Source: Lysobacterales bacterium
GTDB lineage: Bacteria; Pseudomonadota; Gammaproteobacteria; Xanthomonadales; UBA2363
Length of the DNA: 64,000 bases
Direction: 5' to 3'
Assembly (NCBI GenBank): GCA_019634735.1
Contig: JAHCAT010000003.1
Coordinates: 186,001 to 250,000 of the forward strand
Translations under genes and position numbers: made by a program
Shown here: one piece after another, positions 1 through 9,838 of the stretch
Layout of the letters: every line of letters begins with the position of its first letter
Numbering within the stretch: the stretch's first letter is position 1
The notes under the pieces: model-generated
What the model saw: the letters and a program-made list of their open reading frames with translations, nothing else
Database searches by the model: none
What the model was told of the DNA's origin: nothing

Positions 1-935
1 CGCGCCACCGCGCCGAAACCGACCACCGCGGCCGTGTTGCCGATCGCCACCAGGGCGCCGACGCTGCCGGCGGTGAAGGCGGCGCCGGCATCGCGGACGT
101 GGCGCCATTGCAACAGCCATGCGGCCAGGCAGCCGCCGCCCAGTGCGACGATCAGTGCCGCCGTGCCCAGACGGTCGTGAAAGGCGAAGGCCAGCGCCAG
201 CACCACCACCAGGGGCAGGCTGGACAGCAGCGGCGAGGGCAGGGCGCGGTCCGGCACCGCCGGGTCGTTCGCGCGGGCCTCGAACCGCTCGCCGCGCGCG
301 CGGGCGCGACGCAGCATCCAGGCCAGCCAGGCATAGCCGCTGACCGCCATGAACACCGCGACCACGGCACTGGCCTGCCAGGCCGCAAGGTGGGTGGTGC
401 CCAGGTGCTCGACCGGGATCCAGTTCTGGATTTCCGGCGAACCGGCCGAGGTCATCGTGAAGGTCACCGACCCGAACGCGAGGGTCGCCGGGATGAACCG
501 GCGCGGCAAGTCGGCCTGCCGGAACAGGCTGAGCGCCATCGGATACACCGAGAAGGCGACCACGAACAGGCTGACGCCGCCGTAGGTCAGCACCGCACAG
601 GCGGCGACGATGGCCAACGCGGCACGCTGCACCCCGAGATGGCCGGTGATCCAGCGCGCGACGCTGTCGGCGGCCCCGGAATCCTCCATCAGCTTGCCGA
701 ACACCGCGCCCAGCAGGAACATGAAGAACCAGTTCGCGATGAAGCCCGAGAACCCCTGCATATAGGCATTCAGGGCGTTCGGGGCGCCGTCCGCGGCGAG
801 CGCCGGCAGCAGGGCGACGCCGCCGGTCAGCGCGACCAGCACCGCGCACAGCGCGCTGGCCAGGAACAGGTTCATGCCGCGCATGGTCAGGACCATGAGC
901 AGGGCCAGGCCGAGCAGCAGGCCGAGCAGGCTCAT
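1..935 (-). CDS. GntP-family permease (N-terminal part, cut by window edge)
   Basis: An uninterrupted minus-strand frame runs from ATG at 935 to the window edge and gives about 311 residues of a very hydrophobic protein. It has many membrane helices and the stretch SAGSPEIQNWIPVEHLGTT, which resembles the PEIQN/P-GTT signature of the GntP gluconate/carboxylate proton symporters. The family is about 430-460 residues long, so roughly the last third is missing. The substrate cannot be read from sequence; GntP members take up sugar acids or small carboxylates across the inner membrane. The gene is divergent from a TonB-dependent receptor that starts 184 bp away, so the two may serve one uptake route. 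No strong ribosome binding site is seen before the ATG. Confidence 0.8.
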   Translation of the reverse strand, partial: MSLLGLLLGLALLMVLTMRGMNLFLASALCAVLVALTGGVALLPALAADGAPNALNAYMQGFSGFIANWFFMFLLGAVFGKLMEDSGAADSVARWITGHLGVQRAALAIVAACAVLTYGGVSLFVVAFSVYPMALSLFRQADLPRRFIPATLAFGSVTFTMTSAGSPEIQNWIPVEHLGTTHLAAWQASAVVAVFMAVSGYAWLAWMLRRARARGERFEARANDPAVPDRALPSPLLSSLPLVVVLALAFAFHDRLGTAALIVALGGGCLAAWLLQWRHVRDAGAAFTAGSVGALVAIGNTAAVVGFGAVA

Positions 936-1118
936 CGCCGGGGCGCCGGGGTCGGGGAGCGGGGCAGGGACATGCGGCCTCCAGGAACGGCAGGCGGCCA
1001 TTGGGCCCGCGGCGAGCAGCGCCTGGACACTGTACGAAGGTACGAGTGCCGGCCGGACGCGCCCCGCCTACGCTTGCCGGGAGCCATAACCAGAACGCCC
1101 CGGGAGGGCCGCGCCGCC

Positions 1119-3383
1119 ATGTCCACGCCCCGCTTGAACCGCCTGTCCGCCGCCCTGCTGATCGCCCTGTTCGCCACGCCGATGGCCGTGGTCGCCCAGG
1201 AGGACACGTCCGAGGAGCGCAGCCCGCAGGCGCGCGACGCGACCCGCCTCGACGCGGTCACCGTCACCGCCCGGCGGCGCGCCGAGGACATCCAGAAGAT
1301 CCCGGTCTCGGTCACCGCTTTCGACCGCGAGGACCTGCGCGAGCTGCAGGCGCGCAACCTGGACGGGCTGCAGGGCGCGGTGCCCAACGCCAACATCGTG
1401 CAGGGACGCGGTTCCGCGTCCAGCGTCAACGCCTTCATCCGCGGCATCGGCCAGCCCGACGCCCTGCAGACCTTCGACCCGGGCGTCGGCATCTACGTCG
1501 ACGACGTCTACTACTCGCGCATCCAGGGCGGCCTGTTCAGCCTGTACGACATCGAGCGGATCGAGGTGCTGCGCGGACCCCAGGGCACGCTGTACGGGAA
1601 GAACTCCACCGGTGGAGCGATCAAGCTGGTGACCCGGCAGCCCTCGGATACCCCGATGTTCGACGCCGAGTTCACCGCCGGCGACTTCGGCCGCCTGGAG
1701 GGCCGCTACTACGGCTCGACCCCCCTCAGCGACACCGTCGGTGCCAGCGTCGCGGCGGTGCTTGGACGCAACCACGGCTACGTCCGGGACGAGGTCAGCA
1801 ACGCCCGCTACAACGACGACGACAACCGCGCGATCCGCTTCAAGCTCGCCGGCACGCCGTCGGAACGCTTCCGGTGGACGGCGAGCTTCGATTTCACCAA
1901 GCAGGACAACGAGCTCAGCCTGGGCAACCCCGAGGCGCCGCTGGTGCAGTCCGACCTGGTGCTGGGACCGGTGATCCTGCGCCTGCCCGATGCCGGCGAG
2001 TACGATTTCCGCTCGCGCACCTCGTTCCAGCCGGGTCAGCGCCAGCAGCTCGAACACACCGGAGGGTCGTTCTCGTTCGACTGGCGCCTGTCCGATGCCT
2101 GGACGCTCAAGAGCATCTCTGCGGCGCGCCAGCTGGAGACTTCGTTCTTCATCGACATCGATGCGTCCGAGTTCCAGCTGGGCGACGTGCTGGTGCAGCT
2201 CGACCAGGACCAGCACAGCCAGGAGCTGCAGTTCCAGTACGACGCCGGCGGCGACCTGCAGGCGGTGTTCGGCCTGTACTACCTGAAGGAGAACGTACCC
2301 TCCCACCAGGAGGCCTATGCCAACGACTTCCTGGCGTTGGCCGGTGCGCCGATCGATTTCCTGCGCACCATCGACGACGACCTCAGCACCACCAGCCAGG
2401 CGGTGTTCGGTCAGGCGACCTGGCAGTTCGCGCCGACCTGGTCGCTGAGCGCCGGCCTGCGCTACACCCGCGAAAGCAAGGACTATTTCCGGACCACCAG
2501 CACGTTCTCCCGCGTGCTGCCGGTCCTGAACGGCACCTTCGCCTTCGAGATCGACGACTCCTGGTCGGCGCTGACGCCCTCGCTGAGCCTGGAGAAGTCG
2601 TTCACCGAGAACATGCTCGGCTACATGTCGGCCAGCCGCGGCTTCAAGTCCGGCGGCTTCAACGGCCGCGCCAATTCGGCCAGCGAGGTCAGCACCTTCG
2701 ATCCGGAGTACGTGTGGACCTACGAGGCTGGCCTCAAGACCAGCACGGCCGATCGCCGGCTGGTCGGCAACGTGTCGGTGTTCCAGAGCGACTACAAGGA
2801 TTTCCAGGCGCGCGTGTCCGAAGTGCAGAATCCCGGCGCGCCGATCCCGACCTTCGCGTTCCCGGTGCTCAACGCCGCCGAGCTGACCATCCGCGGCATC
2901 GAGTTCGAGGGCGTCGCCGTGATCGGCGAAGGCACCCGCCTGAGCGCCCAGGTCGGCTGGCTGGACGCCAAGTACGACCGCTTCGACGATCCGCGCGTGG
3001 ACCTCAACCCGGCGCTCGCCGACCTGCACGCCAACGTGCCGTTCTCGCCGGACTGGACGGCGCGCCTGGCCGCCACCCAGACCTTCTTCCTGGGCAACGG
3101 CAGCAGCTTCACGCTGGGCGGGGACGTCTCCTACCGTGGCGAGACCTGGCTCAGCGTCGACAACCGCGAGGTGCTCAGCCAGCGCGCCTACACCCTGGTC
3201 GGCCTGTCCGGTACCTGGGACTCGCCCGAAGGCCGCTGGCAGCTCCGCAGCGGCGTGCGCAACCTGACCGACAAGGTCTACAAGGTCGACGGCCAGGAAT
3301 TCTCAAGCGTCGGCAACATCCAGACCGCCTACTACGGCTGGCCCCGGCACTGGTACGTGGCGGCGCGCTACAGCTTCTTCTGA
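1119..3383 (+). CDS. TonB-dependent outer membrane receptor
   Basis: This 754-residue outer membrane receptor uses the ATG at 1119, chosen for the GGGAGGG ribosome binding site at 1102-1108 and the signal peptide that follows (cleavage near residue 26, after AVVA). A TonB-box-like segment DAVTVTARR (about 43-51) precedes the plug domain, which holds FIRGIGQPD and the IERIEVLRGPQGTLYGKNS motif. The rest is a beta barrel ending in the aromatic motif ARYSFF. The family imports siderophores, vitamins or carbohydrates using energy from TonB-ExbBD. No FecA-type signalling extension is seen. The style matches the large set of receptors in Xanthomonadales and sphingomonads whose ligands are mostly unassigned. 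A divergent GntP permease may be its inner membrane partner. Confidence 0.9.
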   Translation: MSTPRLNRLSAALLIALFATPMAVVAQEDTSEERSPQARDATRLDAVTVTARRRAEDIQKIPVSVTAFDREDLRELQARNLDGLQGAVPNANIVQGRGSASSVNAFIRGIGQPDALQTFDPGVGIYVDDVYYSRIQGGLFSLYDIERIEVLRGPQGTLYGKNSTGGAIKLVTRQPSDTPMFDAEFTAGDFGRLEGRYYGSTPLSDTVGASVAAVLGRNHGYVRDEVSNARYNDDDNRAIRFKLAGTPSERFRWTASFDFTKQDNELSLGNPEAPLVQSDLVLGPVILRLPDAGEYDFRSRTSFQPGQRQQLEHTGGSFSFDWRLSDAWTLKSISAARQLETSFFIDIDASEFQLGDVLVQLDQDQHSQELQFQYDAGGDLQAVFGLYYLKENVPSHQEAYANDFLALAGAPIDFLRTIDDDLSTTSQAVFGQATWQFAPTWSLSAGLRYTRESKDYFRTTSTFSRVLPVLNGTFAFEIDDSWSALTPSLSLEKSFTENMLGYMSASRGFKSGGFNGRANSASEVSTFDPEYVWTYEAGLKTSTADRRLVGNVSVFQSDYKDFQARVSEVQNPGAPIPTFAFPVLNAAELTIRGIEFEGVAVIGEGTRLSAQVGWLDAKYDRFDDPRVDLNPALADLHANVPFSPDWTARLAATQTFFLGNGSSFTLGGDVSYRGETWLSVDNREVLSQRAYTLVGLSGTWDSPEGRWQLRSGVRNLTDKVYKVDGQEFSSVGNIQTAYYGWPRHWYVAARYSFF

Positions 3384-3466
3384 GGCCGGGGGCAACAGCC
3401 GGTGGGCACAGCTGCCGCCGGCCGTCATGGGATCAAGTCGCCGCGCGGGCGCGCTGCCCACCTCCG

Positions 3467-5137
3467 TCAGGCGGCAGCGCCGGTGCCGAGGTCGACTGCC
3501 GCCACGGCCTGGCGTACCGGCAGCAGGGCCGAGGGGTGCATTGAGAGTTCCCGGATGCCCAGCCGCAGCAGGTGCCCGGTGAAATCCGGGTCGCCGGCCA
3601 TCTCGCCACATACGGCGACCGCCTTGCCGGCGCCGCGGGCAGCCACCGCCACCCGCTCGATCAGGAAGGCCAGCGCCGGGTGGCCGGGGTCGTAGAGCCC
3701 GGCAACGTTGTCGTTGTTCCGGTCCGCCGCCAGCAGGTACTGGGTCAGGTCGTTGGTGCCGATCGACACGAAGTCGGCTTCCGTCAGCAGGGTGTCGATG
3801 GCGATCGCCGCGGATGGCACCTCGACCATGGCACCCAGGCTGATCCGCTCGCCCAGCTCGTAGCCGGCGCTGGCCAGTTCGCGTACCGCGGTGGCCAGCA
3901 TGGTGCGAACCGCACGCAACTCGCGCACATTGGCGACCATCGGCACCAGCACCCGCACCGGTCCCAGTGCCGCCGCCCGGACGATGGCGCGCAGCTGTAT
4001 GGCGAACACCTCGGGACGCGCCAGCGACAGGCGGACACCGCGCAGGCCCAGGGCGGGATTGGGCTCCTGGGACAACGCCAGGCCGCTTCGATCGGCCTTG
4101 TCGGCGCCGATGTCCAGTGTCCTGAAGGTGACCGGCCGGCCGCGCATCGCCCGTACCGCGGCGGCATAGGCACGGTACTGCTCTTCCTCGTCGGGAAGGC
4201 CCGCCCGCTGCAGGAACAGGAACTCGGTACGGTACAGGCCGACTCCGGCAGCGCCCAGCTTCCAGGCCTCGCGGATGTCCTCCTCGCGCTCGGCGTTGAC
4301 CCACAGGGAAACGTCGGTGCCGTCGCGGCTGCGGGTCGGCGCCTTGCGAAGCCGGCCCAGGCGCTGGGTCTCCCGGGCGACCTGCGCCTGCCAGGCCTCG
4401 AAGCGCGCCTGGTCGTTCTGGTCGGGATGCAGGACCAGCCGTGGCGGCTCGCCCTCGATCAGGATGACGTCGCCGTCGTGCACCTGCGACAGCGCATCCT
4501 GGCAGCCGCACAGCATCGGCAACTGCAGGTTGCGGGCAAGGATCGCCGAGTGCGACAGCGGATTTCCGCCGGTGATGACCACGCCGAGGATGCCGTGCTC
4601 GTGCCAGCTGGCCAGGTCGGCCGGCGACACCTGGTCGGTGACGATGATCTCTCCGGCCAGGCTGGCCGGGTCGATGCGTTCCTCGGCGTCGCGGTAGAGC
4701 GCGGCGATCACGCGGCCGATGACCTGCTCGATGTCTTCGCCGCGGCTGCGCAGGTACGGATCGTCGATCGCCTCGAACTCGGCCATCAGGCGATCCCGCT
4801 CGCGCTTCAGCGCCGCGTGCGCGCCGACCCGTTCGCCGCTGATCCGCTCGCGCACGGCGTCGATGAACGCCGGGTCTTCGAGCAGCAGGGCATGGGCGTC
4901 CAGCATCTCGCCCAGTTCCATCACCAGCGATCCGCTGAGCTGGCCGCGCAGGGCGGCCAGTTCGGCACGGGCATCGGCGAGGGCCTGCTCGAAGCGGCGT
5001 GTCTCCGGCGCCACCCTGCGCGGCCCGATCGGCCGCTCGTCGACCACGAAGTGCGCCGGGTGCACCAGCCGGGCCCTGCCCAGTGCCATCGCCCGGCTGC
5101 ACAGCTGACCTTCGAGGACGATGCGCCGGCTGGCCAT
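3467..5137 (-). CDS. ptsI: Phosphoenolpyruvate-protein phosphotransferase (PTS enzyme I)
   Basis: Enzyme I takes phosphate from phosphoenolpyruvate and passes it to HPr in the cytoplasm. The protein is 556 residues, close to the usual 570. The swivel-domain phosphorylated histidine is His196 in GGNPLSHSAILAR. The PEP-binding barrel shows EFLFLQR, the GTNDLTQYLLAADRNN loop and the VCGEMAGDP catalytic cysteine motif near the C terminus. The start at 5137 (MASRRIVLEG) fits the family; the frame stays open upstream but codes for low-complexity sequence. It is the last gene of the cluster, 151 bp after HPr. No sugar-specific EIIB or EIIC gene is nearby, so the chain is probably regulatory. Confidence 0.95.
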   Translation of the reverse strand: MASRRIVLEGQLCSRAMALGRARLVHPAHFVVDERPIGPRRVAPETRRFEQALADARAELAALRGQLSGSLVMELGEMLDAHALLLEDPAFIDAVRERISGERVGAHAALKRERDRLMAEFEAIDDPYLRSRGEDIEQVIGRVIAALYRDAEERIDPASLAGEIIVTDQVSPADLASWHEHGILGVVITGGNPLSHSAILARNLQLPMLCGCQDALSQVHDGDVILIEGEPPRLVLHPDQNDQARFEAWQAQVARETQRLGRLRKAPTRSRDGTDVSLWVNAEREEDIREAWKLGAAGVGLYRTEFLFLQRAGLPDEEEQYRAYAAAVRAMRGRPVTFRTLDIGADKADRSGLALSQEPNPALGLRGVRLSLARPEVFAIQLRAIVRAAALGPVRVLVPMVANVRELRAVRTMLATAVRELASAGYELGERISLGAMVEVPSAAIAIDTLLTEADFVSIGTNDLTQYLLAADRNNDNVAGLYDPGHPALAFLIERVAVAARGAGKAVAVCGEMAGDPDFTGHLLRLGIRELSMHPSALLPVRQAVAAVDLGTGAAA

Positions 5138-5288
5138 CACGCGCCCCGATGAGCGCCGGCGCCGGCGTCGGTCGGGCCGCGCAGCCGGCGCGGCGACCGC
5201 GGTGCGGCGGGGTGCCGGCGGGCCGGCCCGGTGCAGCGCAACCCAAGCGCCTGGTCCGCGCACGCGAGGGGGCTTGCGGCGCGGTGCA

Positions 5289-5558
5289 CTACTGGCCCTC
5301 GTCGAAACGTCGGGCGAACAACTCGACGGCGGCGGCCATCGCCGCCTCCTCGTCCGGTCCGTCCAGGCGCAGCACGACCGAGCTGCCGACGCCTGCAGCG
5401 AGCATCATCACGCCCATGATGCTCTTGCCGTTGATCTCGCGGCCACGGTAGGCGAGCACCGCGGCCGAACGGAAACCGCCCAGCAGCTGGACCAGCTTGG
5501 CGGCGGCCCGGGCATGCAGGCCCAGGCGGTTGACGATCTCGATCTCGCGCTCGATCAC
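5289..5558 (-). CDS. ptsH: Phosphocarrier protein HPr
   Basis: This is an 89-residue HPr. His15 in the motif GLHARAA receives phosphate from enzyme I. Ser46 in GKSIMGVMML is the site used by HPr kinase/phosphorylase, whose gene lies in the same cluster. Both sites are intact, so the protein can be controlled by PEP and by ATP. Its ATG overlaps the stop codon of the EIIA gene upstream as ATGA, which suggests translational coupling. The 151-bp gap to ptsI holds no gene. Confidence 0.95.
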   Translation of the reverse strand: MIEREIEIVNRLGLHARAAAKLVQLLGGFRSAAVLAYRGREINGKSIMGVMMLAAGVGSSVVLRLDGPDEEAAMAAAVELFARRFDEGQ

Positions 5559-5953
5559 GCGGCCTCCGGGTCCAGGATGATGCCGCCTCGGCCCCCGGCG
5601 AGCGCCGTGCGGGCGAGCTCGGGCAGGGGCTGGCCGGCGTAGTTGAGCACGCGCAGCAGCATCGGCAGGTTCAGGCCGGACACCCGCACCGTGTGGCCGC
5701 CGAGATCCTCGATCCGGCCGCAGATGTTGCTCGGTGTCGCGCCGTACAGGTCGGTCATCACCAGCACCCCGTCGCCCTGGTCGAGTTCGCCGACCAGGCG
5801 GCGCACCTGTGCCAGGGCGGCGCCGTCGTCGCAGTCGTTGGGCATGGACACCGACTCGGCCCGCAGCGACAGCTCGCCGACCAGGCTGCGGGCGACCCGG
5901 ATCAGCTCGGCGCCCATGTCGCCGTGCGCGACCAGCAGCAGGCCGACGCTCAC
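5555..5953 (-). CDS. PTS EIIA component, mannose/sorbose type
   Basis: This is a 132-residue single-domain EIIA of the mannose family. The start is a GTG at 5953 that overlaps the rapZ stop as GTGA; the frame is open further upstream but those codons lie inside rapZ. The N terminus [13 protein letters not shown] carries the predicted phosphorylated histidine His10. DLYGATPSNI and VSGLNLPMLLRVL are typical of ManX-like EIIA proteins. With no EIIB, EIIC or EIID nearby, it more likely acts as a signalling phosphate acceptor than in sugar import. It lies between rapZ and HPr, an order common in Xanthomonadales and many other proteobacteria. Confidence 0.9.
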   Translation of the reverse strand: MSVGLLLVAHGDMGAELIRVARSLVGELSLRAESVSMPNDCDDGAALAQVRRLVGELDQGDGVLVMTDLYGATPSNICGRIEDLGGHTVRVSGLNLPMLLRVLNYAGQPLPELARTALAGGRGGIILDPEAA

Positions 5954-6854
5954 GACAGCTCCCGGTGGAACACCAGCACGCCGTCGCGGCCGCCGGTACG
6001 GAAGTGCTCGGCCAGCCTCTCGACGATGTGCACCGAGCGATGGCGGCCCCCGGTGCAACCGACCGCGATGGTCAGGAAGGCGCGGTCGTCGGCATCGAAG
6101 CGCGGCACGAAGTCGTCGAGCAGGCCGCGCACGCGCTCGATGAAGCTGCCGACCTGGAGATCGGACTCCAGCCAGTCGCGGACTTCCGGATCGCGTCCCG
6201 ACAGGGGCCGCAGGTGCGGCACCCAGTGCGGGTTCGGCAGGCAGCGGGCGTCGAAGACGAAGTCCGCGTCGCCGGGGACGCCGCGCTTGAAGCCGAACGA
6301 CTGCAACAGCAGGATCAGGCGCAGGCCGTGCCGGCCGACCTCGGCGCTGACCAGCCGGCGCAGCTGGTGCACGTTCATCTCGCCGGTGTCGATGGTGAGA
6401 TCGGCGATCGCCAGGAGGGGACGCAGCAGCTGGCGTTCCAGGGCGATGGCGTCGGCCAGCGCCCGGTCGTCGCCGGCCAGCGGGTGCCGGCGGCGGGTGT
6501 CGGAGAAGCGCTTGATGAGGACGGCGTCGGGGGTGTCCAGGAACACCAGCTGGACCTCGGTGCCGGCGCTGACCAGTCCGGACAGGATGCGCGGCAGCTC
6601 GGCCAGGTCCTCCGGGCGGTTGCGGGCATCGACGCCGACCGCGACGCGCGGGTAGTCGGCGCGGCCGCCGCGGGCCGACGCCAGCAGGTCGGGAATCAGG
6701 GCCACGGGCAGGTTGTCGACGCAGTAGAAGTCCAGGTCCTCGAGGGCGCGCAGCGCCACCGTCTTGCCGGCACCGGACAGGCCGGTGAGCACGACCAGGC
6801 GCGCCGCCTGGCTGGGCGGTCCGGCGATCCCGGACGTGTCGGGGGAGGGCGGAT

Positions 6855-6861
<7 letters not shown>
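5950..6861 (-). CDS. rapZ: RNase adapter protein RapZ
   Basis: A 303-residue protein of the RapZ/YvcJ family. The N-terminal ATPase domain has a Walker A motif GLSGAGKT at 27-34 and the family motif YCVDNLP. The C-terminal domain has the conserved [12 protein letters not shown] segment, which in E. coli RapZ belongs to the domain that binds GlmZ/GlmY RNAs. E. coli RapZ delivers GlmZ to RNase E and so controls GlmS and amino-sugar supply. The start at 6861 overlaps the end of hprK by 7 bp, and its stop overlaps the EIIA start. Whether the RNA role is kept in this organism cannot be told from the window. Confidence 0.95.
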
Positions 6862-7808
<947 letters not shown>

Positions 7809-7908
7809 GGCCGTGCCCTGCAGGGGCGACGACGCGGTCGGCCCGCCGCCGGAAGCGGGGCGGCGGGCGTTCGGCCGGGAGGCATGCGTCGTGTCCCGGC
7901 CGTCACGA

Positions 7909-8232
7909 TCAGTCCGCGTGCGCGCGGCGCGCCTCGGCGCGATGGTGGTCGGTGAGCTTGCTCTTGTACTTGCGCACCTGCACCTCCATGCGCTCGACCA
8001 TGCCGTCGATGGCTGCATACAGGTCCGGCGCCTCGGCGTCGGCGAACAGCTGCTTGCCGGGCACGTTGACCTGGCATTCGGCCTTGTGCACCAGCTTGGT
8101 GTCCACGGAGAGGATGATGTGCGCGCCGGTGGCCTGCTCGAACAGGCGGGTCAGCCGCTCGACCTTGCCGGTCGCGTAGTCGCGGAGCGCGGGGGTGACC
8201 TCAAGCTGGTGGCCGGTGACCTGGATCTGCAT
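7909..8232 (-). CDS. hpf: Ribosome hibernation promoting factor, short form
   Basis: A 107-residue protein of the HPF/YfiA family that binds the 30S decoding region in stationary phase and helps store ribosomes in inactive form. [19 protein letters not shown] and [26 protein letters not shown] are typical of the family, and the length matches the short HPF of gammaproteobacteria. The start at 8232 is supported by GAGGAGC about 6 bases upstream. It leads the hprK-rapZ-PTS operon. In many proteobacteria hpf follows rpoN; here a divergent Hsp20 gene lies upstream instead. Confidence 0.93.
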   Translation of the reverse strand: MQIQVTGHQLEVTPALRDYATGKVERLTRLFEQATGAHIILSVDTKLVHKAECQVNVPGKQLFADAEAPDLYAAIDGMVERMEVQVRKYKSKLTDHHRAEARRAHAD

Positions 8233-8334
8233 GGGTTGCTCCTCGCGTCGGTGGCCATTCGGCCGGGAATCCATTGTAGCCATCCCCCGCGTGACCGCCA
8301 GATGTCCGGTGCCGGCCCGCAGGCCCCGGGGGCC

Positions 8335-8362
8335 TTGACTTTCCTCGGGGCGCACCTATCTG
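8335..8362 (+). promoter_or_regulatory. Candidate promoter of the Hsp20 gene, heat-shock-like
   Basis: TTGACT at 8335-8340 and TATCTG at 8357-8362 are separated by 16 bases. The same place can be read as a sigma-32-like pair, CTTGACT and CACCTATCT. It lies about 50 bases before the start of a small heat shock gene, so heat control is likely by context. Assignment to one sigma factor is not possible by eye. Confidence 0.4.
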
Positions 8363-8414
8363 GGCGGCATGGGCGGCCGAGTCGGTCCGCCCGGATCAAG
8401 CCAAGGAGCGAACC

Positions 8415-8864
8415 ATGAGTCTGAGCCGTTACCACTGGAACCTGGCCCCGGCCATCCGGGACGAGTTCAAACAGGCGTTCGACGCCTTCAACAAGCTCGC
8501 CACGCTGGACGAGTCGGACCAGTCCGACGTCGTCACCAGCCAGTGGGCGCCCCGGGTGGACATCAAGGAGGAGACCGGCCGATTCGTGATTCTGGCCGAC
8601 ATCCCCGGCGTCGACCCCAAGGACATCGAGATCTCGATGGAAAAGGGCATCCTGTCGATCAGGGGCGAGCGCGGCAGCGAAAAGGTCGAGGAGACCGAGC
8701 GCTTCACCCGGATGGAGCGCTCGCGTGGCCTGTTCTACCGCCGGTTCGCACTGCCCGACTCGGCCGATGCCGAGGGCATCCGCGCCACCGGCCGCCACGG
8801 CGTGCTGGAGATCGTCATCCCCAAGCGCCCGGAGACCACGCCGCGCCGCATCTCGGTGGAGTGA
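8415..8864 (+). CDS. Hsp20/alpha-crystallin family small heat shock protein
   Basis: A 149-residue cytoplasmic holdase. The alpha-crystallin domain spans about residues 43-140, with VDIKEETGRFVILADIPGV, the GILSIRGER beta strand and the C-terminal-domain motif GVLEIVIPK. An IXI/V-type tail (RISVE) follows. The ATG at 8415 is preceded by AAGGAG. The protein keeps denatured proteins soluble for refolding by DnaK. A DnaJ-like gene follows 113 bp downstream in the same direction, with a strong hairpin between them. Confidence 0.95.
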   Translation: MSLSRYHWNLAPAIRDEFKQAFDAFNKLATLDESDQSDVVTSQWAPRVDIKEETGRFVILADIPGVDPKDIEISMEKGILSIRGERGSEKVEETERFTRMERSRGLFYRRFALPDSADAEGIRATGRHGVLEIVIPKRPETTPRRISVE

Positions 8865-8900
8865 CCGCGCCGGGCCGGTGCCGCCCCGGCTTCCCGCTGG

Positions 8901-8935
8901 CCTGCCCGCCGCTGACCCAAGCAGCGGCGGGCAGG
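8901..8935 (+). terminator. Strong stem-loop after the Hsp20 gene
   Basis: A perfect 14-bp stem, 8901-8914 paired with 8922-8935, closes a 7-base loop (ACCCAAG). It lies 36 bases after the Hsp20 stop codon. No clear T run follows, so it may stabilise mRNA or attenuate rather than terminate fully. Confidence 0.6.
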
Positions 8936-8977
8936 GTGTCGCCCGCCGCCCGTCGACGCATGTGAGACCATCCCGCC

Positions 8978-9838
8978 ATGCAGTTCCATGACTACTACCG
9001 GGAGCTGGGCGTCAAGCCCGACGACAGCGAGGCCACCATCAAGCAGGCCTATCGCCGGCTCGCCCGCAAGTACCACCCGGACGTCAGCAAGGAAGCCGAC
9101 GCGGAGACCCGGTTCAAGGCCATCAACGAGGCCTGGGAGGTGCTGCGCGACAAGGATCGCAGGGCCGCCTACGACGACCTGCGCGCCGGCTACCGCGATG
9201 GCCAGCAGTTCCGCCCGCCGCCGGACTGGAACGGTGGCGGTTTCGGCGCGCCGGGCGAGGGTGCCGGGGATTTCAGCGACTTCTTCGAAAGCCTTTTCGG
9301 GCGCGGTCAGGGCCGCACGGGTGGCGCCCGTGGTCGGCCGCGCAAGCCAGCGGCCCTGCGGGCGACGCTGGAGTTGCCGCTCGAGCAGGTCGCCCAGGGC
9401 GGCAGCCAGCGCATCACCCTGGCCGGCCGGACCCTTGATGTGCGCATCCCGGCCGGTATCGCCGCCGGCCAGACCATCCGCCTCTCCGGACAGGGTCCGG
9501 ACGGTGCGGATGTCCTGCTGGAGATCGCGCTGGCACCGCATCCTCAGTTCGAGGTCGACGGTCGCGACCTGCTCGGCCGGGTCGCGGTGCGGCCCTGGCA
9601 GGCGGCCCTTGGTGCCGAGGTTCCGGTGCCCACCCTGGCCGGAATCGTCAGGCTGCGCGTCCCGGCCGGCACACCCAGCGGCCGCCGCCTGCGACTCAAG
9701 GGTCGCGGTCTGCCCGGCGATCCGCCCGGCGACCACTTCGTCCGCATCGAGATCGACGCGCCGGCCGCGGCCAGCGCCGAGCAGCGCCAGGCCTGGCAGG
9801 CGCTGGCACAGGCCTACGGCGAACCGGTCGACGCCTGA
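8978..9838 (+). CDS. cbpA: DnaJ-family co-chaperone, CbpA-like
   Basis: A 286-residue J-domain protein. The J domain (about 4-70) has the HPD motif at 33-35 that stimulates DnaK ATPase. A Gly/Phe-rich region with FSDFFESLFGRG follows. Two C-terminal substrate-binding domains (about 120-275) come next without the zinc finger of DnaJ, which is the CbpA layout. Its neighbour is a small heat shock gene. The last 25 bases overlap the end of the convergent Rnk-type gene. Confidence 0.92.
   Translation: MQFHDYYRELGVKPDDSEATIKQAYRRLARKYHPDVSKEADAETRFKAINEAWEVLRDKDRRAAYDDLRAGYRDGQQFRPPPDWNGGGFGAPGEGAGDFSDFFESLFGRGQGRTGGARGRPRKPAALRATLELPLEQVAQGGSQRITLAGRTLDVRIPAGIAAGQTIRLSGQGPDGADVLLEIALAPHPQFEVDGRDLLGRVAVRPWQAALGAEVPVPTLAGIVRLRVPAGTPSGRRLRLKGRGLPGDPPGDHFVRIEIDAPAAASAEQRQAWQALAQAYGEPVDA

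Noticed and set aside
1068..3029. A 653-residue minus-strand open frame opposite the TonB receptor
   Set aside because: Low-complexity Ala/Gly/Val-rich translation without motifs; the plus-strand gene explains the region.
1001..3544. An 847-residue plus-strand open frame across the TonB receptor region
   Set aside because: It is a shadow frame. The composition is Arg/Pro/Gly-rich with no domain pattern, while the overlapping frame encodes a complete TonB-dependent receptor.
3303..5246. A 647-residue minus-strand frame over the ptsI gene
   Set aside because: It is antisense-codon noise of high-GC DNA; the real gene in another minus-strand frame shows all enzyme I motifs.
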